Assembly (NCBI GenBank): GCA_028678635.1
Contig: JAJRDC010000006.1
Location: 1 to 5,773, forward strand
Reading direction: 5' to 3'
DNA: 5,773 nt
DNA from: Methanomicrobiales archaeon
Lineage (GTDB): Archaea; Halobacteriota; Methanomicrobia; Methanomicrobiales; JACTUA01
Both the position numbers and the translations under genes were made by a program. Position 1 is the stretch's first letter, and each line of letters starts with the position of its first letter. The notes beneath the pieces are model-generated. The model was not told the DNA's origin. It was given only the letters and a program-made list of their open reading frames with translations, and made no database searches. This document shows positions 1 to 5,292 of the stretch, piece by piece.

Positions 1-1521
1 ACCAATACAGCGGGTAACTTGGTCACGTGTTCTCCAAACTGGTGCAACTGGCGGGGTGAAGGATGGACAACGTGTTGCCATCCGAATGGATGGTGGAAGG
101 CGGATTGGAACACGTGCGAAATGGGAGGAGGCTCGACCTTCGAACCGGATTGTGCCCAGAGGATTAATGATGTTTTATCGACATGGTATCCCCCGACTCT
201 TGCCTTTTCCGCACAGCAGGAGAAGGAAGCATCGTCATCATCCTCCTCGGGAATAACCACATTCTCTCACCAAGAGGTAACCACGGTCGTGCTCCTGACC
301 TACCATTTCAGCGGGGAGGAGGTAACCGTCCAGGATGTGGAAGTGATCCGCCAGGTACCCCCGAACGGATTACTCGATCAGGGTCCCTATGTTGTCGAGA
401 TGCACTCAGCTGATGGGACCACGCTCAACACAGTCCACTTCCAAGATCCCCACTTACTGCGTATCAGTGATGTCCTGCCCGAAGGTCCCAATATCATCAT
501 GCAGGATGACTTTGATATCACCCTCAGGCTGCCCGGCATTCCCACGATGAAGACCGTGGTCATGAAACGCACGGATACCGGTGAGGTCCTCAATTCGGTC
601 GATGTAAGTGATGCGGTGTCGGACTTCTGCAGTTCACCGCTCATGCACAATCCCATTTGCACCTCCCGGCCCGTGGCGGACGCCGACGGTCCATACGAGG
701 CGGAGGAAAATGAGCCGGTTGCATTCGATGGTTCCGGTTCTTCTGTGTCCGATACTGGCGACAGTGTTGTTTCCTACGAGTGGGACCTGGATGACGATGG
801 GACCTTTGAGACAACGGGGATGACACCCACCTCTACCTGGTGTGACGACTATTCCGGCATCGTCACGCTCCAGGTGACGGACAATCATGGCTTCCAGGCA
901 ACCGACAGTACCACCATCACGGTGAACAACGTGGCACCCGTCGTGACGATGGCGCCCTTCGACCAGCCAAACCCGCAGTTCATTCTGCCGGACCAGACAC
1001 TCACATTCCACGGGACCTTCGCCGATACCGAGTGCGACACCTGGGCCTACACTTGGAATTTCGGGGATGAGACGGCTCCCGTGACCGGCAGCCTGACTGA
1101 TATCACTCCCCTCTCTGCCACGCACGCCTTCGAGGCAAAAGGTGACTACGAAGTCACCCTGACCATCGAGGACGATGATGGCGGATCCGGTTCTGCCTCT
1201 CTCTCCATCCATATCGCCGATGCCACGGGAGCAGAGGACGACCTCGCAGCGTATATTGCCTCTCTCCCTGACAGCGCGTTTGACAAGAACGCACCGCAGA
1301 GGAAAAATGCGTTTGATAACATGTTCGGGGCCCTGGACAGGAAGCTGGAGACCGGGGCATACCAGGGCTTCATCCAGGATCTCGAGAATAACATCCGGTC
1401 AAAGGCCGATGGCTCAATCGACGGAAAAGCGGGGGATGACTGGATCACCGACCCGGGCGCCCAGGAGCACATCTGCATGAAGGTCGACGATATCGTTACC
1501 TATGTGAATACACTAGGATAA
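1..1521 (+). CDS. Secreted PKD-domain surface protein, 5'-partial
   Basis: The frame is open to the left edge, so the true start and any signal peptide lie outside; a TTG at 19 is an in-frame codon, not a credible start. The visible 506 residues have five parts. Residues 10-51 hold six Cys (10, 15, 25, 26, 39, 51) and six Trp. A serine run lies near 77-82. Residues about 85-215 are beta-rich and unassigned. Two PKD domains follow at about 224-311 and 313-405, marked by YEWDLDDDG (259-267) and YTWNFGDE (350-357). The C-terminal part, about 411-506, is helical with DWITDP near 480; it resembles a module (FIMAH-like) found at the ends of many secreted archaeal and bacterial proteins. PKD domains are extracellular beta-sandwiches common in methanogen surface proteins, so a role in the cell envelope or adhesion is likely but inferred. 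No catalytic domain is visible; one could lie upstream. The gene is convergent with the next one. Confidence 0.85.
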   Translation, partial: TNTAGNLVTCSPNWCNWRGEGWTTCCHPNGWWKADWNTCEMGGGSTFEPDCAQRINDVLSTWYPPTLAFSAQQEKEASSSSSSGITTFSHQEVTTVVLLTYHFSGEEVTVQDVEVIRQVPPNGLLDQGPYVVEMHSADGTTLNTVHFQDPHLLRISDVLPEGPNIIMQDDFDITLRLPGIPTMKTVVMKRTDTGEVLNSVDVSDAVSDFCSSPLMHNPICTSRPVADADGPYEAEENEPVAFDGSGSSVSDTGDSVVSYEWDLDDDGTFETTGMTPTSTWCDDYSGIVTLQVTDNHGFQATDSTTITVNNVAPVVTMAPFDQPNPQFILPDQTLTFHGTFADTECDTWAYTWNFGDETAPVTGSLTDITPLSATHAFEAKGDYEVTLTIEDDDGGSGSASLSIHIADATGAEDDLAAYIASLPDSAFDKNAPQRKNAFDNMFGALDRKLETGAYQGFIQDLENNIRSKADGSIDGKAGDDWITDPGAQEHICMKVDDIVTYVNTLG

Positions 1522-1536
1522 ACGGGGCACCTCCAC

Positions 1537-1550
1537 ATTTTCCTATTTTA
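1537..1550 (+). terminator. T-rich tract after the PKD gene, possible archaeal terminator
   Basis: A T-rich stretch (ATTTTCCTATTTTA) begins 16 bp after the TAA stop of the PKD gene, in an otherwise GC-rich region between two convergent genes. Archaeal transcription commonly ends at T-rich tracts without a hairpin. The call rests on composition and position only. Confidence 0.35.
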
Positions 1551-1592
1551 TGTCGGATAGAGTGAGTTCCTTCATTGGTTGGCGGTCCCTCA

Positions 1593-1925
1593 TTAGACCG
1601 GCCCGGCGAGGGTGGGCAGGAACCAGCCGACGAAACCAGTGACAAGCCATACGATCACGGCAGTGACCAGGGCCTTCACCCAGCCGATCCTGTACAGGAT
1701 CTGGAGGGCCACCAGCCAGACGATTCCCCCGAGGAACGCGGCAATGAATCCCGTCCCCAGCAGCCAGGAGGCGATAGTATAGATCACCGTGCCGGCAAGG
1801 GCCGCAATGAGGGCCGTGATGATCCCTTCCGTCTCGCCGAAAAGTTTTGTGACCACGAAGATGATGATCGTTGACACAATCAGGGCGATGATGAACGATA
1901 CTCCAATCATGACTGTTGCTGCCAT
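1593..1925 (-). CDS. Small four-helix integral membrane protein, unknown function
   Basis: A 110-residue, very hydrophobic protein with four predicted membrane helices at about 5-26, 35-56, 60-78 and 83-103. Short polar links contain KLFGETEG (27-34) and YRIGW (78-82). There is no signal peptide beyond the first helix and no catalytic motif. The reading frame extends 24 codons further upstream, but ATG at 1925 is preferred: GTGAGGGGAT lies 5 nt before it, and the upstream extension is polar and unlike the rest. The third and fourth helices have Trp and Gly spaced as in small channel-like or accessory membrane proteins, but this does not identify a function. I have an impression of similar short membrane proteins in other methanogens and cannot name a family. 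It is divergent from the DUF4389 gene (120 bp apart) and convergent with the PKD gene (71 bp apart). The gene is very likely real; its role is unknown. Confidence 0.75.
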   Translation of the reverse strand: MAATVMIGVSFIIALIVSTIIIFVVTKLFGETEGIITALIAALAGTVIYTIASWLLGTGFIAAFLGGIVWLVALQILYRIGWVKALVTAVIVWLVTGFVGWFLPTLAGPV

Positions 1926-1930
1926 ACGAT

Positions 1931-1940
1931 ATCCCCTCAC
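1931..1940 (-). promoter_or_regulatory. Ribosome binding site deciding the start at 1925
   Basis: On the minus strand GTGAGGGGAT precedes ATG 1925 by 5 nt. It partly matches the anti-16S consensus GGAGGTGAT, and it favours this start over the longer frame that opens at 1997. Confidence 0.5.
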
Positions 1941-2031
1941 GTCTACGGGGTAATAATCCAATCGCGTCCTTTCAAAAGTGATGGATCGTCGGAACATCGG
2001 CCGAAAAACCTAATGGGGAAGGGGCCGAACT
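1941..2031. promoter_or_regulatory. Divergent intergenic region, promoters expected
   Basis: This stretch separates two divergent membrane-protein genes and must hold both promoters unless transcription enters from elsewhere. It is more AT-rich than its surroundings. Candidate boxes are TTATTA (minus strand, near 1951-1957), TTTTGAAAG (minus strand, near 1970-1978) and GAAAAACCTAAT (plus strand, 2003-2014). None is a convincing archaeal TATA element with correct spacing, so no exact promoter is called. Confidence 0.3.
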
Positions 2032-2041
2032 GAGGAGTGAT
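2032..2041 (+). promoter_or_regulatory. Ribosome binding site deciding the start at 2046
   Basis: GAGGAGTGAT lies 4 nt before ATG 2046 and closely matches GGAGGTGAT. It overlaps an in-frame GTG at 2037, which makes that GTG an unlikely start. Confidence 0.65.
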
Positions 2042-2045
2042 CTGC

Positions 2046-2375
2046 ATGGAAACCTCCGGTGAAGGCCAGAAAGAGCTGTTTGTCTACGAACTGAGTGCCG
2101 GGAGGATCGAGCTCCTGATCCGTATCGTGTACAGCATCCTGATCGGGATCGTTGCCGCCGTGTACGGCATATTGGCCGGTCTCTGCATGTTCGTCCAGTT
2201 CTTCGTGATCCTGGTCCTTGGCAGGCGGAGCCGCGGCCTGTCGGACTTCATCCGGGGCTACCTGGAATACCATGTCCATATCCTCTCCTATACCAGCCTC
2301 ATGACCGACGCCCGGCCCGGTATCCTTCCCCGGCCCGTGAAGATCTTTGAACGGGAACAGCCCCTATCGCCATAG
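2046..2375 (+). CDS. DUF4389-type membrane protein
   Basis: A 109-residue protein. The N-terminus is polar (1-22), then hydrophobic segments run from about 23 to 58, enough for one long or two close membrane helices. Next comes the block LGRRSRGLSDFIRGYLEY (58-75), followed by SYTSLMTDARPGI (81-93). A hydrophobic stretch, then GR-x-RG-h-x-DF, then a helix ending in a Leu/Met-Thr-Asp turn is the pattern I associate with DUF4389 proteins, which are membrane proteins of unknown function, often in tandem or fused copies. This is a single short copy. ATG 2046 is chosen for its strong ribosome binding site. The next gene starts 25 bp after the stop on the same strand, so the two are probably cotranscribed. 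The family call is from motif memory and was not searched. Confidence 0.7.
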   Translation: METSGEGQKELFVYELSAGRIELLIRIVYSILIGIVAAVYGILAGLCMFVQFFVILVLGRRSRGLSDFIRGYLEYHVHILSYTSLMTDARPGILPRPVKIFEREQPLSP

Positions 2376-2384
2376 AATTCTCCA

Positions 2385-2393
2385 GGAGGGAGG
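2385..2393 (+). promoter_or_regulatory. Ribosome binding site deciding the GTG start at 2401
   Basis: GGAGGGAGG contains two overlapping GGAGG cores, 7 and 11 nt before GTG 2401. This supports the GTG over the upstream in-frame TTG at 2347, which lies inside the preceding gene and has no such site. Confidence 0.55.
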
Positions 2394-2400
2394 GGGCTGG

Positions 2401-2646
2401 GTGAAGGTCTTCCATCTGCCGCTCGCTGCGGCGTGTATCGTCGCAGGGGCCATCGGTGGATACCTGATCTTCCGGCACGTGTACCTCCCTGCCACCGGGG
2501 GCCTCGGTATTACCTTCGAGGGTCCCCTCCAGGCCCCGTACCTGATGGCAGGGCAGGCCATCAACATCCTTGTTCTCATTGCCTTCGTGATCGCGGGGAT
2601 CATCGCCGGGGCTGCCGTGGCGAGGGCTTTCACGGAAAGGCGGTAA
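2401..2646 (+). CDS. Two-helix membrane protein, 81 residues, unknown function
   Basis: GTG-initiated frame of 81 residues with two hydrophobic helices, about 6-24 and 54-74. They are joined by a loop of about 30 residues rich in Gly and Pro (including GGLGITFEGP at 33-42) and the protein ends in a charged tail, RAFTERR. Both helices contain small-residue repeats (AGAIGG; AGIIAGAA) that favour close helix packing. The positive tail suggests that both termini are cytoplasmic, with the loop outside. The gene begins 25 bp after the DUF4389 gene behind a good ribosome binding site, so the two proteins may act together in the membrane. I recognise no family. That it is a gene is likely from composition, ribosome binding site and helix pattern; function is unknown. 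Confidence 0.65.
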   Translation: MKVFHLPLAAACIVAGAIGGYLIFRHVYLPATGGLGITFEGPLQAPYLMAGQAINILVLIAFVIAGIIAGAAVARAFTERR

Positions 2647-2665
2647 CCCAGCGGGACATGAGAAC

Positions 2666-2875
2666 ATGAAAAGAACGCATGCCATCAGGGTGTATCACAA
2701 GCTCCCGGGTATCACGAGGGAAACGAACCCTGTCACCTCCTCATCATCCTCACCATCCTCCCGCAGGAGGTGGAGCTCGAGGGAGAATCTCCAGGCGCTC
2801 CTGGAGAACTTCGGGCGGATGATGAAACGGAAACAGGACCTGCGTTCCCCCTTTCTTTCCAGCCGTACATCCTGA
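2666..2875 (+). CDS. Doubtful short ORF, 69 residues
   Basis: An ATG frame in the 244-bp gap between the two-helix protein gene and the 3' end of the TPR gene. The first half is rich in Ser, Arg and Pro and holds a serine run written by a TCA/TCC-rich tract. The second half (about residues 40-60: SRENLQALLENFGRMMKRKQ) could form a basic amphipathic helix and uses codons similar to the neighbouring genes. Against it, there is no ribosome binding site before 2666, no recognisable family, and the 5' half looks low-complexity. It may be a small basic protein, the remnant of a broken gene, or chance. If it is not a gene, the gap is non-coding. Confidence 0.2.
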   Translation: MKRTHAIRVYHKLPGITRETNPVTSSSSSPSSRRRWSSRENLQALLENFGRMMKRKQDLRSPFLSSRTS

Positions 2876-2890
2876 CCTGGAAAACTGCCT

Positions 2891-3880
2891 TTACTCGGAA
2901 CTGGCCAGAGCGTCCCGGATCTTCCGGATCTCGGGAACATCCTGCACCGCGAGGGCCGCATCGAAGGCCTGGAGGGCCTCGGCAGTCCTCGCCAGGGAGA
3001 CGAGCACCATCCCCTTGTTGAAGAGCACGATGAGGCTCTCCGGGTTCTGGGCAAGGGCCCTGTCAAAGCATGCGAGCGCATCCTCGTGTCTTCCCATCTT
3101 CTGGAGCGTAGTCCCCTTCTCGTACCATGCACGGGCATTCTGCGGATCGATTTTCAGCACCCGGTCGTAGAAGGTCAGCGCCCGCTCGTAGGATCCCAGC
3201 CGTTCCAGCCGGATTCCCATCTCGATCCCGGCTTCGACGTGCCGGGGATCGATGGACAGGGCCATCTCGAAGCTCTTCAGGGCCCGGTCGTGGCGTTCCA
3301 GGCGCTCCAGCGCAAGGCCCTTCTGGTACCAGAGTTCCGCGCTCCTCGGGAACGCCTCCAGGGCCCGGTCGTAACTTGCCAGCGCCTCGTTATACCTGCC
3401 CAGGAAGGCCAGCACGATCCCCCGGCTGTAGTACGCCACCGCGTACTTTGGATCCTTCTGGATTGCCTGGTCCCAGGATTCCAGGGCCTCCTCGTACCTC
3501 CCCAGTTTCCCCAGGCCCACCCCCTTCTCGTACCAGGCAGTTACCGCGTGGCCCGGGTTGAGAACGATGACCCGGTCGAAGCAGGGAAGCGCCTCTTCCA
3601 CGCGGTCCAGGCGGGAGAGGACGATCCCCTTCTGGTACCACAGCTGGGCCTGGTCCGGCGAGATGGAGAGGGCCTGTTCCAGGGACTGGAGCGCCCCCTC
3701 AAGGTCCCCCAGCGCCTTCTGGACCAAGGCCTTCTTCATCCAGAGTTCCCAGTCATCCGGGGCTGCACCGAGGGCACGGGTGAAGACCGCCAGGGCTTCG
3801 TGGTACTTCCCCTGCTCGGCCAGCGTTTCACCCTCGCGGACCAGGTGCTCCCCGTCCTTCTTCCAGGAAAAAATGCTCAT
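2891..3880 (-). CDS. TPR-repeat protein, nine tandem repeats
   Basis: A 329-residue protein built almost entirely of tetratricopeptide repeats. After a short head (MSIFSWKKDG), nine repeats occupy 11-43, 44-77, 78-111, 112-146, 147-180, 181-214, 215-248, 249-282 and 283-316. They show the usual W/Y-x-x-KG, L-G-x-x-x-EAL, FD-x-A and DP turn positions. Repeat 4 has one extra residue and repeat 9 is the least regular. A 13-residue tail follows. There is no signal peptide, membrane helix or catalytic domain, so it is probably a cytoplasmic protein-binding scaffold. TPRs form a superhelix that holds partner proteins; the partner cannot be told from here. ATG 3880 is preferred to the upstream ATG at 3991 because the extra 37 residues are not TPR-like and MSIF-W-KK heads are familiar in short archaeal TPR proteins. 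The ribosome binding site is weak (AGGTG about 13 nt upstream). It diverges from the thioredoxin-like gene. Confidence 0.88.
   Translation of the reverse strand: MSIFSWKKDGEHLVREGETLAEQGKYHEALAVFTRALGAAPDDWELWMKKALVQKALGDLEGALQSLEQALSISPDQAQLWYQKGIVLSRLDRVEEALPCFDRVIVLNPGHAVTAWYEKGVGLGKLGRYEEALESWDQAIQKDPKYAVAYYSRGIVLAFLGRYNEALASYDRALEAFPRSAELWYQKGLALERLERHDRALKSFEMALSIDPRHVEAGIEMGIRLERLGSYERALTFYDRVLKIDPQNARAWYEKGTTLQKMGRHEDALACFDRALAQNPESLIVLFNKGMVLVSLARTAEALQAFDAALAVQDVPEIRKIRDALASSE
2933..3850 (-). repeat. Imperfect tandem repeat of about 102 bp encoding TPRs
   Basis: Nine diverged copies of a 34-codon unit inside the TPR gene. On the plus strand the phrases TCGTACCA or GGTACCA and GCCCGGTCGTA recur at roughly 102-bp spacing. 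This is the DNA trace of the protein repeats and not a separate element. Confidence 0.75.
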
Positions 3881-3915
3881 GGAGCCACGTGCACCTGCCA
3901 CCGCACAGGATTCCC

Positions 3916-3927
3916 CGCGGATCCGCG
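3916..3927. repeat. 12-bp perfect palindrome upstream of the TPR gene
   Basis: CGCGGATCCGCG is fully self-complementary and lies 35 bp upstream of the TPR start, in the divergent region before the thioredoxin-like gene. It could be an operator. About one perfect 12-bp palindrome is expected by chance in a window this size, so position is the only supporting point. Confidence 0.35.
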
Positions 3928-4046
3928 ACCGGAGAAACCCATCCGATGGATCATTGCACGTTCCGGGTAAAAAAAGGGACGGGTATGCCATGATTCGGGA
4001 AGAACGCCGTAACCATTCTATACCTCCGGCTTCCCCGGGTACAGGG

Positions 4047-4403
4047 ATGGCAGCTCCCGTGGAGATCGAGATCGTGGGCTACTCCGAATCGGAGTGTGGC
4101 CCGTTCCCCTGCGACGCCGACCGGACCTGCGGCCTCTCTGCCTGTTACCCCACCGGCCAGTTCCTGAAAGCGGCCGAGGGCCTGCGCGATTACCTGGCCG
4201 TGACGTATGGCGGGCGGGTGACCGTGACCGTGACGCTCCTGGACGAGGGAGTCCCGCCCAGGATCTGTGAGATCATCGAGGCCCGCCACCCGCCAGTCCC
4301 CATGATTCTCGTGAACGGGAGGGTCACCTCCATCGGGAGGATCTCCGCCACCCGGATCATCCGGGAGATCGAACCGCTCCTCCGGGCCTCAGGCAACCTC
4401 TGA
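4047..4403 (+). CDS. Thioredoxin-fold-like protein with a four-cysteine cluster
   Basis: A 118-residue protein with the outline of a thioredoxin fold. A first strand (VEIEIVGYS, 5-13) leads into a Cys-rich loop with C17, C22, C28 and C33 (spacing C-x4-C-x5-C-x4-C). A helix follows (37-54), then a strand (RVTVTVTLLD, 57-66), a helix with C74, the segment PVPMILVNG (83-91) and a final helix (100-112). PVPMILVNG matches the cis-proline plus strand of thioredoxin and glutaredoxin-like proteins. There is no CxxC pair, so it is not a standard thioredoxin; the cluster could bind a metal or Fe-S centre or carry out thiol chemistry. The layout recalls the YuzD-like group, with extra cysteines. ATG 4047 is chosen because ATTCTATACC (4015-4024) would place transcription start near it, possibly leaderless. 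ATG 3990 (adding 19 polar residues) and GTG 4059 are alternatives. The 3' end overlaps the carbonic anhydrase gene. The fold is inferred and the function unknown. Confidence 0.65.
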   Translation: MAAPVEIEIVGYSESECGPFPCDADRTCGLSACYPTGQFLKAAEGLRDYLAVTYGGRVTVTVTLLDEGVPPRICEIIEARHPPVPMILVNGRVTSIGRISATRIIREIEPLLRASGNL

Positions 4404-4964
4404 GAGGGTACCGGTGGAGAGGTCGTAGTAGAGGCCCCGGACCGTCACCCGGCCTTCGGCAATGGCCTTCTTCACCAGGGGATATGCCCGGAGGTGCTCC
4501 AGCTGGACCCGGACATTCTCCTTCTCGAGGGCAGTCCTCTTCTCCCTGTCCCCTGCGGGTGCTCCCATCTTCTCCACCCGCTGCTTCGCCTCAGCGGCAT
4601 TGTTCAGCCAGAGGGGGATGAACGCATCCCCGCCCTCCTTCCCGGCGGCAAGCGCTTTCATCGCCCCGCAGTCGGAATGACCGCAGACCACGATCTCCTT
4701 CACCTTCAGGTGGTTGATGGCGTACTCCGCCACCGTGGCAAAGGACATGCAGTTCACGGCAACGACGTTCCCGATGTTCCGGTGAACGAACAGATCACCG
4801 GCCCGGGACCCGGTGATCCGCTCGGGGCCGACCCGGGAGTCCGAGCAGCCGATCCAGAGGGTGGAGGGGCTCTGCCCCTGGGCCAGTTTTGCGTAATATT
4901 CCTTCTCTTTTGCGAATTCGCCTTCCCGGAACTTCCGGTTCCCGTTTAGCAGCTTCTCGGTCAT
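4389..4964 (-). CDS. Beta-class carbonic anhydrase
   Basis: A 191-residue cytoplasmic zinc enzyme that interconverts CO2 and bicarbonate. The beta-class motifs are all present: C40-x-D42-x-R44 in GCSDSRVGPE, and H96-x-x-C99 in CGHSDCGAM. C40, H96 and C99 are the expected zinc ligands, and D42 with R44 forms the conserved dyad. HRNIGNVV (61-68) and the helix VAEYAINHLKVKEIVVCGH (78-96) are also typical. The C-terminal part, VRGLYYDLSTGTLSEV (175-190), is the usual closing strand. At 191 residues it is near the common bacterial and plant-type size and longer than the compact methanogen Cab enzyme as I recall it. ATG 4964 is supported by GAGGTGA 6 nt upstream and an archaeal-looking promoter. 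In a methanogen the enzyme could supply bicarbonate or CO2 for carbon fixation or methane formation. The 3' end overlaps the convergent thioredoxin-like gene by 15 bp. No key residue is missing. Confidence 0.95.
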   Translation of the reverse strand: MTEKLLNGNRKFREGEFAKEKEYYAKLAQGQSPSTLWIGCSDSRVGPERITGSRAGDLFVHRNIGNVVAVNCMSFATVAEYAINHLKVKEIVVCGHSDCGAMKALAAGKEGGDAFIPLWLNNAAEAKQRVEKMGAPAGDREKRTALEKENVRVQLEHLRAYPLVKKAIAEGRVTVRGLYYDLSTGTLSEVA

Positions 4965-4970
4965 GGATTG

Positions 4971-4977
4971 TCACCTC
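4971..4977 (-). promoter_or_regulatory. Ribosome binding site of the carbonic anhydrase gene
   Basis: Minus-strand GAGGTGA, a strong match to the archaeal consensus, sits 6 nt before ATG 4964 and fixes that start. Confidence 0.7.
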
Positions 4978-5003
4978 ATCTTCAGGCGAAATGGGGAGCC
5001 GGA

Positions 5004-5012
5004 TACGTTAAA
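5004..5012 (-). promoter_or_regulatory. Probable archaeal TATA box of the carbonic anhydrase gene
   Basis: Minus-strand TTTAACGTA stands out in GC-rich surroundings. Transcription starting about 25 nt downstream would begin near 4983, giving a leader of about 19 nt that just includes the ribosome binding site. This is the spacing expected of an archaeal promoter. The site is inferred; no start has been mapped. Confidence 0.45.
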
Positions 5013-5292
5013 CCATTCGAAGCGGGCCCGCGGTCATGGAGGATCCCCCAGTTCCGATGAGATGGATTCATGGAAGAGGTGACGGGGGGGTCGCTGCCCT
5101 CTCCCGGCCCCACTCCCCACGGCGAGAGGATAGCCCGGCCTCATCACAACACCGAAACCTGGTGATCCGGATCAACCGCGGGAGGACGCCCGCGCGGCGG
5201 GGGGGCGAATCCTCACGGGCCCGTCCCGGCAGTACCATAAGTATTGAGAGCCCGGGTACCCTCCATCCATGGAGGACATCAGCCACTGCAGC
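5013..5292. other. Intergenic region with small inverted repeats, no gene seen
   Basis: With the promoter and leader to its left, this forms a 328-bp gap (4965-5292) between the carbonic anhydrase start and the ilvD stop. I see no convincing gene: the plus-strand frame crossing it runs on antisense to ilvD and has no family signal. It holds a 12-bp palindrome TGATCCGGATCA (5163-5174), a 6-bp stem CGCGGG/CCCGCG (5177-5194) and CCTCCAT/ATGGAGG with a 2-nt centre (5260-5275). The last lies 18-33 bp past the ilvD stop and might affect its 3' end, although no T-run follows. No tRNA-like arm pattern was found. Confidence 0.4.

Noticed and set aside
634..1212. 192-codon minus-strand open frame inside the PKD gene
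   Set aside because: The plus strand encodes two clear PKD domains here. The minus frame has no recognisable domain.
2695..3138. 147-codon minus-strand frame overlapping the end of the TPR gene
   Set aside because: Arg-rich, low-quality translation in another frame of the TPR gene, with no independent support.
2933..3850. Regular 102-bp periodicity considered as a CRISPR or satellite array
   Set aside because: The period equals 34 codons of TPR and the copies are diverged in the way protein repeats are.
3086..3970. 294-codon plus-strand open frame opposite the TPR gene
   Set aside because: It is the antisense shadow of a regular TPR gene in GC-rich DNA. Its translation is Pro/Gln/Leu-rich with a repeat that mirrors the TPR period, and it shows no family signal.
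3558..4046. Upstream extension of the thioredoxin-like frame
   Set aside because: The frame is open upstream only because it is antisense to the TPR gene. The protein-like sequence starts around 4047.
5177..5230. GC-rich hairpins considered as a tRNA gene
   Set aside because: No acceptor, anticodon and T-arm arrangement fits; GGCGAATCC resembles a T-loop only loosely.
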